From assembly GCA_027625915.1 (NCBI GenBank), contig JANTQA010000023.1, positions 9,114,001-9,178,000 of the forward strand: 64,000 nt of DNA. Reading direction: 5' to 3'. This document shows, piece by piece, positions 22,119 to 36,107 of this stretch. The translations under genes were made by a program, and so were the position numbers. A model generated the notes under the pieces. The model saw only the letters and a program-made list of their open reading frames with translations, was not told where the DNA came from and did not search any database. The first letter of the stretch is position 1. Each line of letters opens with the position of its first letter. The stretch comes from Anaeramoeba flamelloides. Lineage: Eukaryota > Metamonada > Anaeramoebidae.

Positions 22119-25100
22119 TTAGACATCTTCATCAGCCGTGATATCGATTGGGTCTCCAATTTTAAAGATTTGTGTTTGCATTTCTTTTATTAAAAATTTG
22201 GATCTATCTGGGTCTTCAATTTCAACATCGATGACGTCTATGATTGTTTCTGAATTCAAGGTCATATAACGATGAACATTAGCTGTTGAAATTTCAAGAA
22301 CGTCTTGTGGCAAGGGAGAGTTTTCGAAGGCCAATTCGTCCATTGATTCCTCTGTGGGTGTGGAAATTTCCAAAAGATATTGGTTTACACGGTCTTGGTT
22401 TTCGTTAATGAAATCGTTTAGTGTTGCCATATATTCTTCCTTGACGCCAAACAATGTGCCATTGGCCAGGTTCATGAGCACCTTGGCGATTAAGATTAAG
22501 GTTCTAAAGAGGGTATCCGAGGGCTCTTCTGCGATGATACCGTAATCGTCACAGGCTGTGATCGCAGGGACGAAGTACCTGAGGATCATCATTCCGCCGA
22601 TCGCTTGGCAGATCCGGTCAGGGAATTTCTGCTCAAGGAGCTGTCTAGTGGTGCTTAAGATGAATCTAAATGAAGGGGGGATGTCGTCGCTGTGCGAAAC
22701 AATTGCCGACAAAAAGGATTCTGAGGCAGCCATTAAATTATATTTGTTGGAACTTTGCGCGCCAATCTCTTTGACCTGATCGGGGTCCAATTCGACTTCC
22801 AGTTTTTCTTGATCCTTGAGGAGATCGTAAATAGGCTGGGACAGTGTCCTATGCAAGTATTCGATTGCGCATGCCAAATGGCAAAAGGATGTCCACAGTT
22901 TACTTGCCATTGAATATCCCCGAAAGAGCAAATCGCCGTCGTCACATTCATTAATTTCCTTTTCGATAAAGTATTTCATTATAGCTGGCGAATCACCATT
23001 GGATTCGAAAATGTACAATAATGATTTTCCCAAGTAATCTGCGACCTTTGTTTCTGCAGCGATACAGAGGCAATTAACAAAATCCAGATTTTCTAGTAAT
23101 AGTTCTTGCAAATCGAACAAATCCCTCTTCGTCGATGACTTTCGTAATCTTGAGATTTCGTTATCAGATACTGAAAAGCCATCACCAAATAATGTTTGAA
23201 GGTCGTATATAGGCAAACAGAGGATATCAGAATAGCGATCCCTCTCGGAAAGTTTTTTGGAAACGAAAAATAGTAATAATACCAAAAGTACTCCTCCAAT
23301 AAGTAGCATTCCAACAAAAAATGCGATGAATCCACCAGTGCTAAGGCCAATTTTATCTGCATTGCTTTCAAACCATCCATTGGATTCTGATTCGCTTTGG
23401 CAAGTGGCCCCTGTAAACCCAGTTGCACATTTACATTGTCCCGTTTCTACGATACATTCGCCTCCGTTTTTGCATTCGATCGCATCACATAGATAATAAT
23501 CACAATATGTCCCGGTATATCCCTTTTCACATTCACAACTTCCATCCTCTTCCATGCAGACACCATTATTACATTTATCTGTTCCCTCGATACAATTTAT
23601 ATATTGGCAATTTGAACCAGAATAATTTGGAAAGCAGTCACATACCCCATTTAACGAGCATTTTCCTCTTGGTGGATCATAATTTTCTCCACAATTGATT
23701 GTATCGCAAATTCGAGTGTTACAATCAGATCCAGTCCACCCTTCCTCTTTGTCACATACACAAAATCCATTTTTTCCAGAATAATCACAGGTTCCTTGTG
23801 GATAAGTACAATTATCATAATTTTCCTCACACAAATTTAAGTCACAACTTACTCCTCCGTACATGTCATCACAAATACCTATTTTTTTTTTTTTAAAAAA
23901 AATGTATTTGGTAATTTTTTTAATTGATCCTTGAATTATTTTTTTTTTTTGTTTCTTGTTTTTTGTTTTTGAAACTAATAAATTCATTAAGAAAAATATT
24001 TACATTCACCAGTTTTATTCAAACAAGTACCATGTTCACATTTATCATCGGGACAAGTTAATTTAGAACAATATTCTCCAGAATATCCTTCTACACATTC
24101 ACAAATGTTATTAGTATTACAAACGCCATCATTTTCACATTGGTCGTTGTTAATACAACCAGCTATTTTTTAAAAAAATTATAGATTATAATTTTGGAAA
24201 TTTATAAAAAAAAAATAAAATTAGGGATTTTATAATTAGATATTAAAGAAAATTTAGGAATGAAAAAAAAAAAAAAAAAAAGGAATAGTAAAAGGAACTA
24301 GTAGAAAATAATAACTATCCATAGTGCAAAAAGACATAAAAAATTTTCAAGTTTTTATAAATTTATTCTGATTTCACCTTGCCTTAAAAAAAAGTGCCTT
24401 TTTTCAAAAATCATTTAAAAAAAAATAAAAAAAAATTTTTTTTTTCAATATGTTATTGTCTTGAAATTTTGAAGATTTTTAAGATCCTTTTCGTAATCAA
24501 AAATTTTTGGATATTAATAAATTTTTAGGGCTATTAATACAAATGTAAATCTAATAATATAAGATTGATCCAAAATAAAATAATTGTAAAATCGAACAAA
24601 ATCATAATTCAATAAAAGATTTTTAGAAAATATGGTGTTTTAAGGATCTCATATTCAATTTTGTTTTTGATTAACACCTTTTTCATTTGCTTTTTTTAAA
24701 AAACTTATTAAATTTAAATTCCAGTAGATATTAATTTTTGAAAATAATTTCTTATGTCGAAATTTTTGAATCCTATTTACTTATTGTGGAATGAAATCAT
24801 GATAAAGATTTGAGCAATGCAAAAAAATTAATATATTTGCTTTTTTGTGACTATGGTTTTAAAAAAAAAAAATGTGGATAAAAGTTTTATAAAGGGTTAT
24901 TTCAAACTGTCAAATCAACAGGTTTTAAGCCGTTTTATTAACACTTTCACAAGGTTTGGGTTCGCTCTTTTTTAAAATAGCTATATAATTTGTTTTTTTT
25001 TAAGCTAATATCTAATTTTAAAAAATTTTATAGTTAAAAGAGTTGCCTAAAATGATTGTTGTTGTTAATGAAAATGATTCAATCAATTTATCGGCCAAAC

Positions 25101-26402
25101 TATTCTAAATATCAAAATTTTCTATGAATAGTTAAAAAAAACTTTATAAGATTATTTATCATAAATGTTGTGATTTTGTAAAAATTAAAATCATAAGGGT
25201 TTTGAATTCTTTTAAATATTCAGATTGATCTTTTTTTTTTTCTTTTTTTATGAGAAATTTTGATCCGAAGTTCCTTTGGTGTGTCGAAATTAGTGAATTG
25301 AAATGAAAAGGAAAAAAAATAAATATTACAATAATATTCATAAAGTATATTTGAACCAGTAAATGAGTGTGCATCTTCATAAAAAGATACCTCAACCGAA
25401 GCAGAATATCCTTTGTTTCCACTGGGTGCCATACATTCGATATAAGAGTCTTCTACATTAATGCTGTGCGCGGTATCCACCGTTCCATTTATATTACACC
25501 ACCATTTAACAGTCATTCCTTCATATGCCCTTTCTGCGATAACAGATCCTGTGGCCATATTAACCCTAATTATATCGCCTTCAGCGCCTTCTTCTGGGAA
25601 AATTGATTCGATTTCAATTGTATAACTATATTTCACTGTTAAATTCATTGCACCGATAACACTGTCCCATCTATAACCATTTGGCCAACTAGTGGGATCT
25701 GCTGTATCTAATTCTGGTGTTGTACAAAGTATATTCCCATCAATAAGAAAATCATCGCGATTTATCTTTTTTATATTTTTTGGTAATTGATTTTTTATTT
25801 TAATATTGTTAATTATACAAGAATAATGAATAATTGATACAAAAAAAAAATTAAATTAAATTAATAGATGAATAAAAAGATGAATGAAGAGATGTATAAA
25901 TATATAAATTGGTAGATTAAATAAATAAAAAGGTTAGAAAATGTGATTTTTTGTTTAACAATCGAAAAGTTTTCATTTTATTTTTGAACTTGTCGAACTT
26001 ACAATATAAAAAATATTTTAGATAATGTATATTTTCTCAAATGGTTTTTATTTCCCAAATAAGGAATTATTCACTTAAAAAATTAAGTCCGCTGATAATT
26101 AATGATTATTTTTTTCTTTTTGATTTGCTCGATTTGTGTTATTCAAAAATAAAAAATCTAAAATATTAAATATACTGTTAAATACCAATTAATTTAAGAA
26201 AATTTTTAATTGAATTTCTATTTTTGTAATCAATAAATACAACTTTTAAAACAACTCAAGAGAAAGAGTCTTTTGAAACCAAAGCAATTTTATAAAGTTT
26301 CTAAAGATTAGTCCAATAAAATGGTTTACTCATAGTCACATAAAAAAAGTACTAAAATCGAAAATTAAGAAATAATTTTCAGATATTTATCTTAATTTAT
26401 CA

Positions 26403-26465
<63 letters not shown>

Positions 26466-28558
26466 TCTTACAAACTATTTAAGAAACAGATTAATATGAT
26501 ACAAACCACATTTTTACTTAACAAAGCAATTCTAGAAATAGATAATATTTTACATTTTTTAAAATTAATAATATTAAAAGAATAAGAACAGCAACATTTT
26601 TTATGAAAGCTTCTATGTGTAAAAATTCCAGATTCAGAAAATTAAATAAGGTATATCAAATTTTCTTTCTTTAATTTTTTTTTTTTCAAAAATTCTCAAA
26701 ATCTCATTTCTTAAGATGGAATTAATTTTATTAAAGTTTGATAGTAAAAAAAATTCAACCTAATAAAAATAAGAATACATTTTTAAAAACTAGAACATTT
26801 CCTTTAATTCTAATGAAAAGTTTAATCTCTGATAAAATTAATGACTCTAGAACCTTGAACATTTCATTAAAAGTTTGTTTTGAATGGGATAATGAATCAT
26901 TTAAAATTGAAACAGACCATTCTGTTATTATTATATTCTCTTATTTTATTGTGTTCAATAAATTGCCTTTTGTAGAAAAATCTATTTGAATTGAAAAAAA
27001 CATCAACAACCTGAGGGTTTAATTATTTAGTCTGTTTCTTAACCCTTTTGGAAAAAGCTATCCCCACCAACAAGAGTATTATAAATTTTGATAAAAGATT
27101 TCTTATTTACTAATAATCATATTTTGGTTGATTCTGAAAAAAAAAAAAAAAAAACTTTGGTATCGATCTGGTTAATACTCGTATTTGAAGAATAAATAGG
27201 AAAAAATTTCGCTTCATCTTTTCATTTTCGTTTTCAGAAATAGAGTTTTCAACTCAATAGATTTGTAATTTATGTTCTCTATTTATCTATTTGACAGCTC
27301 TTTTTTTTTTTTTTTTCAATCTATTGAGAAAAATTGGTGAACAAAGAAGCCTAAACGAAACTCAGATTTCAGAAATAAAGAAAAAAGATAATCGATCGAC
27401 GAAATTTTGATCATATTTAGATCTCAAATACCTTCATTCAAAATTCCGAATAAAATAATCGATTTTATAATGCGAAAGGTTTCCCCTCGGGGAATAAAAA
27501 GTTATTAGATGCAAGGTTTCTTATTTGCAACCAATTCTACGAGAAGAAGAAAGATTACAAAGCTGTTATCTGTTTTTTGAAAATGATCACTGTTTTTTAA
27601 TTTTCTGGGAAACTAAGATCAGGATCAAATGTTTGTGGAAGTGTGAAGTGAAAATATCACTTAAATTGGTGAAAGTGACGAAAATTTTTATCAGCACTTG
27701 GCTTTGTCCTTCAAAGATAATGAGAAACAACCCACACACCACAAAAAAAAAAAAAAAAAAAAAATTTAATTTTTTTCAGTTTACAAAACAAGAAAGAAAT
27801 CATATTTTTCGTTTGCGAACACAATTCAGCTTATTGTATTCCTTCTTCTTTTGACAATAAAAAAATAAAATTTTCCCTTTCAAAAAAAAAACAGTTTTTC
27901 GAATGAAAAAAAAATGAGATCAAGAAAAAACAATTAAAAATTAAAAATTTTTTACTCCTGTTGCAAGTGCTTGAGATGTGATTGTTGATAAGGATCCACC
28001 AAAATCCCGAAACCTAACAACTTCTGTGCTGTCACCCCATTTTTGCATTTTGTAATCGCCAGAACGAGAGCCAGATCGGATTACCTCAATATTGATCGAG
28101 TTGCTTTCGGTGTCTTGCATGCGAAAATAAAGATTACCATCCCAAACCCAATCATACCCCAAATCGTCAAGGTTCTTTTTGTGGTTCTTATAACTGTCAC
28201 GTGTTGAACTAAATGTGATGTCATCGATCAAGAGACTTGACCTTGGCACGGGTGGCAGATCAAAGCCAAAGTCCTGTAAAATGAAACTTCGATCAGGATT
28301 ATTGGACTTCACTCTGGTTTGTGCAGCAGTTGTGTCGTATTGACTCAGGTCCTTGGGCTCTGAGTATTTCATTGTTGGCGAATTAGTTGCTGCGTTTTCA
28401 AGTAGATCCCATCCATTTTTGTATAAAATATCCTCTGGAGAGAAAGAACTATAATAGTGGACATCAGACTGGCACTGTTCAGTCAGACCAGTACCAACAC
28501 AAGAGATTTCCACACGCAACAAAGAGAGAACAAAAAAAAAGAAAAAAAAACTTTTCAT
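22119..28558 (-). CDS. Transmembrane receptor with IPT/TIG and EGF repeats and a cytoplasmic RasGAP domain
   Basis: Four exons: 28558-27956, 25765-25330, 24162-24004 and 23878-22119 (junction phases 0, 1, 1), 985 residues, TAA stop. A signal peptide (MKSFFFFFFVLSLL) is followed by a beta-sandwich ectodomain (about 22-250; FGFDLPP near the middle, MNLTVKYSY at its end), an IPT/TIG domain (about 251-346; IESIFPEEG, C-I-x-G, YIECMAP) and six EGF-like repeats (347-565). Then come one membrane helix (579-605) and a cytoplasmic RasGAP (about 655-880) that retains LLFRGYSMASKL, with the finger Arg near 719, and MMILRYFVPAI, with the second conserved Arg near 833. The predicted role is ligand- or contact-controlled inactivation of a Ras/Rap GTPase at the plasma membrane. 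The exon 3/4 splice rebuilds an EGF cysteine codon (T|GT), a strong check. Introns are 2190, 1167 and 125 bases. Exon 1 could be a separate secreted-protein gene ending at TAA 27941, but phase and fold continuity favour one gene. Confidence 0.8.
26403..26462. repeat. (TA)n microsatellite
   Basis: About 60 bases of pure TA inside the first intron of the receptor-RasGAP gene. Shorter TA tracts occur at 8299-8320, 33141-33152, 33675-33692, 36064-36103 and 59818-59834. Confidence 0.95.
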
Positions 28559-29929
28559 ACAAAAAAAATTAATTTTTTATTTTGACAAATGACAAAAAAT
28601 GACAAATTTCAAAGGATAACAATCCAACACTTGACAATCAAATTCGTGTTTTGGTTGAAAATAATGATATAACATCGTTCAGGAAAATAGGTAGTTTTTA
28701 TAAGAATAATAATTTTTTTTTTTGTTGTTCATTTTGATAAGAGGCTGTGCCTTAAAAGTGTTTATCAAAAAATAGAAGATTTTTTTTTGACATTTACAAA
28801 AAATTTTTTTTCCCAAAAAGTTTTTTGCCTAAAAGACTTTTTCAAGTAAATTCAATAAATTTTTTTCAAAATAAAACACAACACTAACTTGGTATTCATC
28901 AAATAAACAATTCTAATATTTTCTTTTTTTTATGGAAAAAAAATTTTTTTTGAATGATTGAAAAAATTTTTTTTTTCCTTATCTTCAAAAAACGATCACA
29001 AAGACCACCACCAAAAATCCTCGAAAATTCTTTTCGTTTTTTGACAGGCATCTAAAAAATTTTTCGAATTTTGATACAAATATTAATTTTTCATTATTTT
29101 ATTTGTTTTGAGGAATCCTTTACTTAAGTTACCAAACGATTTTTTCTGTTTTCCATTGAACTGTTTTGAGAGTTTCTGTTGATCACTTTGAAGGATCGTA
29201 AAGTAATTATCATTTTGCATTTTGGTGTCAAATTATATTACTCATTTAACAACTATTATTTTTTATTAAACTTTCCAAAGAACGAACTGAAAGGAAAGCA
29301 AAATTAACAGTATTTGCTAAAGAAGTTGTACAGGTCAAAAAGTTCGAAAGTTGACTGGTACTCAAATCTTTTTTTGTCAACAGAATTATTTGCAAATACC
29401 CCCAACATTTTTCCTTATTTAAGGACAAAGTTCCCGCCATTTGAAGTGCTTGAGTTATTGTGTTAATTCACTTCTCAAAAAGAATTTTCCATCTGAAGAA
29501 ATTGGATAAAAAAAAAACCATTTTTTTGTAATCTTTCCAATTTTTACATACTTTTTTTCTTTCTTTTTCGTTGTATTAATACTAAATATCACAAAATGAA
29601 CTAGATTTCAAAAATTTTGAAACACTTTATAATGCTAATGGAAGCTACTTTGGTTTGAGGGTTTATTCCAGTATTCTTTTCAAAAAAATATTTTCAAATT
29701 TTTGGATCAGAATTATTTCTTCTAATTTTTGTTTTACTTTTTCTAATTTTTGTTTTTCATTTGTTTTTCTTGTTTCTTTTCTTTTTTTTTGACAATTTTT
29801 TCCATTTCTTTTTTTTTTTCTTCTTTTAATTTTTTTTTGCAAAAGATAATGTGAAAAAAAAAATCGATCTTCAATAAGTTGAATAATCATAAAGACAATT
29901 GAGATTATGAAATGTCTTTTAAAATCAAT

Positions 29930-30150
29930 TTAATTATTAGCATAAAAAATCTTCTTGTTAACTTTTTTCCAGTGAAAGTTCAGTAAAAAAAAATCAGTAA
30001 TGCTCTTTTCAAAAATTGTGACTCACTTTTTTTTAGTTTTTGGTTTTATTTTTTTTAATTATTAAAATACCAGGCTTTTATCTTTTTACAATTATTTAAA
30101 AGTGAATTAAAAATCAGATTTAGTTATTAATTGTTCTAAAATAAAAAAGG
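29930..30150 (-). repeat. Dispersed repeat family F, copy 3 (reverse)
   Basis: The reverse complement of this stretch matches the cores of 9170-9560 and 50700-51075: GTGAGTCACAATTTT or equivalent, GAGCATTAC, TTTCACTG and AACAAGAAGATTTTT. Only the middle third of the family is clear here. Confidence 0.55.
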
Positions 30151-31879
30151 GGTATTTTTTTTTACAATTTATTATTTTTGATGAATCAAAATTTTTGAAA
30201 TGGTGTTTATATGCCCTTAATAAAATTAAGCACTATTTTTTTCTGATTAATATTTTTCGAAATCTAGCGTTTTAACTTAATTCAATTAACCACTGGGATG
30301 TTTTTTTTTTTTAGAATAAAAATACTCTCAACTTTTGAATATCGAAAATATTTTTAGAAATTACTGTGTACTTTTTTATTTTTTTTTTGAAAAATTGGGG
30401 TTGAGAAAATTTTGAAATGAAATAATAAGCTAATATATTAAATTAGAATATTTTTCCAAAGAGTTTATATTTTTAGTTTAACTTTTTTTTGAATTTTACC
30501 ATTTAAAAATAAAAAAACATTTGAAGATCAAATTAGTCCCTTTTGTGAAAAGAAAATTCCCATAATTTAGAATTTGTTTGAGTAATTGAGTTAAAATAAG
30601 ATAGTGTATCTAAAAATATACATAATTTCAACTTTGAATTCAATAATTTTGGCAAAAAATTTTTTCAAGAAAAAGTTAATTGAAACTTTATTTATTTTAT
30701 TTTTTTCATTTAGTTTTTTTAATTTTTCTTAATGGAAGGTATTTGATCAGTTTTCCATTTTTAGTGTTTGTTGGGTTATAGGGTCATATTAACTTCAAAT
30801 TTTTTAAAAAACAATTTAATAGTTTTGAATTTTTCATATTTTTTGAAAAATAATTACTTACCAAAGATCAAATGGTATGATATTTAATAGATACGTACTT
30901 ATCATTAAAGTAAATTAGAAAATATCTATATAATTGTAAAAAAAAAAATGGATTGACTTATTCCTCCAATAAAACCAGAATTAAATTTATTATTAATATT
31001 ATTTAAATATTAAATAAAAGTATGGATATCTAATAGTAAACCCGATCTCGGGCATATTGGTAGCACTAAAAATGAACAATTCATGTTTTAAGAAACAAAT
31101 GATAAAAAATTTATTAGTACCAAGAGAAATAATAACCCTCAAATCTGATTAAAAAGAATTAAATTGCTTTTATAATTTAAGAAAAAAAAATTTTTCAACT
31201 TTATTTAATTTAAACAGTGGAAATAAACTGCATTTTAACCAAAGGGTCCAAGAAAAAAATGAAAAATTCAAACTTTTTAAGAATTAACCAAAACAAGATT
31301 GTATATGAATAAGAGAAATAACAAATTTAATATTGGAATTGATATTCATAACAGTAATGCCCGAGGCAAAACTAAGGATTTTCCAAAAAATAAATACTTG
31401 TAAAAAATTTCGTCTCCTTTAATTGGAGCATCTTATGTCAAAATTCTTCAATTGCATTTGGAAAATTAAAATTGTTGACAACAATATTTTTTAATAGTAA
31501 ATGTCTATAGTTTAAAAGAAAATAAAAACCCACACTTTTTTTGAGTTTATTTGGAGTTTATGTCATATATCTCAGATTGGTGTTATAAAAAAACAAGAAA
31601 AACCAACAAAAAAAAAATTGAAAAAAGAAAAAGAAAAAAATAAAATACAGGCCAAAAGATAAAAAAAAAATGCTAAAATTTGACAATAACTAAAAAAAGG
31701 ATTAGATCCAATAATTGAAAAGGGGTATTTGAAAAAATCCTGAAAAGAGTAGAAAACTGAAAACACTCAAAAACCTTTTAAATCTATAAAAATACGATAT
31801 GAAACACTTGTAAGAAACACGAGTGTTCAGAGATAAATATTTAGGGTAAAATAACAATTTATCTTAACGACAAAATATT

Positions 31880-32290
31880 TTGATCTTTTGAATTTTCGAC
31901 TATTGACTCCTCTGAGGAGTTTTTGGCATCTTTTTAGTATATTTGAGTATACTAATAATTGTTAGGTGGCGTTATGGCATATGCTAGATATTTTAAGTAT
32001 GTTTGGGTTTGGATGGGGTGTACCGGGATGAGCAGAGTTTGACAAAATTAAAACAAATTCTCTCCTTAAATGGAAATATAAATGTGATTTGGCTTGTGTA
32101 TGCTTGGGAACCCGAGTGAAGTGTTTGTGTATCCGCATTTTAATATGACTAGGCTATTTTTATATTACTTCGATGATTAAAATATTACGAGTTATGCTAC
32201 ATAATTAGAAATTGTGTTTACAAGTACATATCGTCTTATTAGACAAGCCAATTTAGCAATGATCATCAATATTACAGACATCTCAGTTAC
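31880..32290. other. GC-rich non-coding block with hairpins
   Basis: This stretch has clearly more G and C than its surroundings but no open frame of note on either strand. It contains the near-perfect palindrome ACTCCTCTGAGGAGT followed by a T run, the inverted pair AGTATA...TATACT, GGATGGGGTGTACCGGGATG and GGGAACCCGAGTG. It does not match the U1, U2, U4, U5 or U6 snRNA, SRP or tRNA motifs I know. Candidate structured non-coding RNA or remnant of a foreign element. Confidence 0.3.
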
Positions 32291-33051
32291 CAATTCCTTT
32301 TATCCATAATTTTTTAAATTTTGTTTCCCAAAAGTTGTTATTTTGAATTTTGTATTTTTTCATTTAATAAAAAAAAAATTCTAAAATAAAATTCTAATTT
32401 TACCATTAACCGGGGTGTGTTTGATACTAAAATTTTAGAATTTGTTCAAAAAGTACTATTTTAGTTGTTAAATAATTACAGGCATTTTCGATTTTCGGGT
32501 ATTTTTGGAAATTTTTAATAGATTCAATGAAAATTTATTTAAAAGGGTACAAATATGATAAAATACATTGGGTTTACCCAATTCCCTCAAACGCACACAC
32601 ACACCCATCCAACTGAAGTGAGTATATTACTCTATAAAAAAAAATTTTTTTTTCTTGGAATTACTCTATTTTTAAGTACAAATTGTAAAAAAAATAATAG
32701 TTTTTTTTTGATCTACTTTTATATCAAATTAAAAATGGCCTTTTTGTAGATTTAATAGGGTAAAAAAAAGTTTGGGTTGTATCATAGTTAACCCAGATTT
32801 ATTTTTTGAAGAGCATTTGTAAAATTTTCGATTTAAAAAAGAAATCCAAAAGAAGATGTTGGAAAAGTTTCAATTAGTATTTTACCAATACCTAGAAAAT
32901 AGATTTTAAAGGCAACCACTTTTAAATAATTACAAAAATTATTCTTAATATATAAATCAATAAGCAAACTTTATAGATTTGATTTATTTAAATTAAAAAC
33001 AAAACAAAACATAATATAATGATAATATACTATAATCTACATACACACACA

Positions 33052-33678
33052 TACATATACATCACAGGTATGACGATTTTTTGGTTTCATTAAACGTGTT
33101 TTGCAGGTGTGAGCGACACCTAAAATTCGTTTGTCTGATATATATATATATATAAATCAAAAAACAAAAAAAAATAGGTGAGCTGATCTAATTTGGAATT
33201 GGTAAAAAAGTTTTATTTTGATCACTTTTCTTCCACCATCTAATAATTTTTGTAAAAAAAAAATTAATTCTTTTTTTTAGTATTTAAAGAATTTCCAATT
33301 TTCAAGGGTATTAAACGGAAAACCTTCTTTGTATTGTTTTGGTGTTTTCAAAATAGAAAATCAAACCATTTTCAAGCTTTTAAAATACAAATCCACCCAC
33401 TTAAATGGGAAAATGCGAATTCCCATTGTTTTTCAATTCTTTTAAGGTAATTACTTCCCACCTGTTATTAATTGTTTTTTTTTTAAAGTTTTTTAGTTTG
33501 CATTTTTTCATATACCAGAAACGAAAAGTATGATTTCAAAAGAATTTGATAACTTTTTCAAAAAATAAAAAAATAAAACAACAAATGAAAAGAAAAATAT
33601 ATAGAAAAAATTCGAAAAAACGCGATTTTATAATTCTTTCGTGATTTTAACACGAAAAAATTTACTACCTGTGATATA
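33052..33678. repeat. Candidate inverted-repeat element with CACAGGTA ends
   Basis: ATCACAGGTA near 33060 faces TACCTGTGAT near 33665-33676. Both sit next to TA-rich tracts, and CGTG-type segments follow inward on each side. The match beyond about ten bases is poor, so this is a weak call. Confidence 0.25.
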
Positions 33679-33782
33679 TATATATATATATATTGTATTT
33701 AATGATCTAAAACAATCAAACAATCAAAGATTTAAATTATTTTAATTTTTATTTTTATTTCAATCTTAAAGCTTTCAAATAT

Positions 33783-36062
33783 TTATTTTTCATGACTTTC
33801 GGTCTGTAATTGTTTTTTTCTTCGATAAAATAAAACATAGGCATTTTGGGTGATTATATTTTTTAAACTATCAATTTCTGTAACTGAGGAATCATTAAAA
33901 TTAAACCATTTATTAGTTGTTTCATTTTTTAGTGTGGCTGTATAATGACCACTGCCTACCCCTCCATAATGATTTGAAATTGCATATAATTCGTATTTAT
34001 AACCACAATTATTTTTTGGACTTAAAATATATTTTTCCATATCTAAAACTTCTGGGAAATTAACAAATTTGGCAATTTTTTTTCGAGAAAATTTTGTTTC
34101 TGAAAATCTTTTTAAATGGATTATTAATATTTCTGGCAATTTCCATATATCATATTTAATCCATGCGCATACATGCTTTTTGCAATCGGGGCAATACCAC
34201 ATATTTTGCTGGTTTAGTTTTTCTTGCTCAAGAAATGTTTTTAAACAATCGTCAAGTGTAATTCTTGTATTTTTTGAATTTGTTCCATTTGATTTTGTCC
34301 CATTTGTTTTTGTTGAATTGATTTTTTCATAATGCTTTAAATAACTGGAATGCTTTTGCACCATTTCAAATTGTTTACACATGTTTGGTATCCTTGGAAT
34401 AAGGTATGGGTTTATTCTAATACTTAACCTCATTCTTTGGCGAATTTCAATTTTGGTATTTGGCTTTATAATTTCAATTTCTTGCCGTGAGCGATGGTCA
34501 TATTTAGACATTGTAACAACAAAGTAAGGTGTTTTTTTTTTATATTCAAAACCAAAATTTTTAATTTTTTGTTCTTTATTTTTTTTTTCATTTCCGTTTC
34601 CGTTTCCGTTTCCGTTTCCGTTTCCGTTTCCGTTTTCGTTTCCATTTTCTGTTTCGATTTCAATTCCTTTTTCCTTTTCATTTTCCTTTTCATATTCATT
34701 ATTATTCTTATTTTCAATTTTCTTTTTATTATTAGTGATATCCTTTCTATTATCATCCACTTTACAGGTTTCGCCCCCCCATTCTTCATCACTCCCGCCA
34801 TCATCTTGAATGTTTTCAATGTTGCTTTCAAAATCAGAATAAATTTCTTTAATCTTTTCTAGACATAACGAATAAATAACATTCGAATTAATTTCGGTAA
34901 GTGGGAGCTTGATAAATACTGGCCAGCCAAATCTATGAGATTTGTTTATTTCAAATAATTCAAAATTTACAGGGATATATGTTTCTTCAATTGTGTTTTT
35001 GAGCGGATAAAGTTCATATGCAGCTATAATATCATTTTGACGGATTTTATCTAAATCATGATTTTGTAAAAACTCTTGAAAAATTCCAGATCTATAAATT
35101 TCAATGAGCTTAAGATTTTCAGCTTCAATACTTGAAAGCATAGAGATTTTGTTAAGAACGCCTTCTAACCCTTGCGATTTGTTAATAGAAATATGATAAA
35201 TTAATAATGGCTTTCTTCTGTCATATGGTACCAAGGTAATATCCAAATGAAATTCTCTTGTTGAAGGTAAAGGGATAGTCAAGTACATTAAGGGATCGAA
35301 TTTAAAGGAAACAACTTTACAAATTGGACAAATCAATCTATTTCTTAATAAGCCTTGGAAATGATCTTTAATATTTTAATTGTTTGTTTGTTTGTTTGTT
35401 TGTTTTTTGATTGATTTTTTATTTTGTTAATTTGTGATAATAAAATTAAATTTTTGTCAAATAAAGTTTTTTTGTTACAAATTTATGATCGAAATCGTAG
35501 AATCCAATATTTATACAATACCAAACATTAGCAAAGGTACTTTTTTTGATGTTTACTTGTATTTTGGTTTTATGTTATAAAAAATTATTTTCATTTCATT
35601 TTCTTTTTTCTGATATTAAAAATTTATTTTTAGAATCTTCACTTCAACTCAAAGATAACGTGTATCGTAAATAAATCAAATTTCAAAATTTTGGAAACGG
35701 CTTAGGGAATTACCATATTAAAACTTTTTATTAAATTTGGAAATAATTTTGATTTTACAATTATTTTTCTCAATTTTTTTGTCTTTTCTGTTTTGTTTTC
35801 ATTTCGTTTTTCTAAGAGTTACCTAATTTGTTTCATTTGATCGTAAAATGTTACAATGATTGATATAATGGTAAAAGTTGAGTTCATGCAAATAGAACAA
35901 CTCGAATACAATTAGTTGATTGTATCTAATCATTTGATCGATCAATAATTGTTGATGAATTTTCAACAACAATTTAGTAATGTAATTTTTTGTTCCCACT
36001 TTTTTTATCATATTGAAAACATCAATTTTAATTTTTTAGTTTTATTTTTATTTTTAAATGGG

Positions 36063-36107
<45 letters not shown>

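Larger units (their letters stand above)
28559..33782. other. Long spacer between receptor-RasGAP and deubiquitinase genes
   Basis: About 5.2 kb. Two weak minus-strand coding candidates lie at 29246-29440 (64 codons, starting MAGTLSLNKEKCWGYLQI, fairly balanced composition) and 29663-29890 (75 codons, Lys/Glu-rich coiled coil). They might be exons of one gene, but I could not join them convincingly. The remainder holds the repeat, GC-rich block and inverted repeat listed separately, and otherwise A/T-rich filler. Confidence 0.4.

Noticed and set aside
31030-31370. Possible element with CTCGGGCAT ends
   Set aside because: Only about nine bases are complementary and the flanks do not extend the match; consistent with chance.
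26403-36103. Regular TA arrays considered as origins or CRISPR-like arrays
   Set aside because: They are simple dinucleotide microsatellites with no spacers or unit structure.
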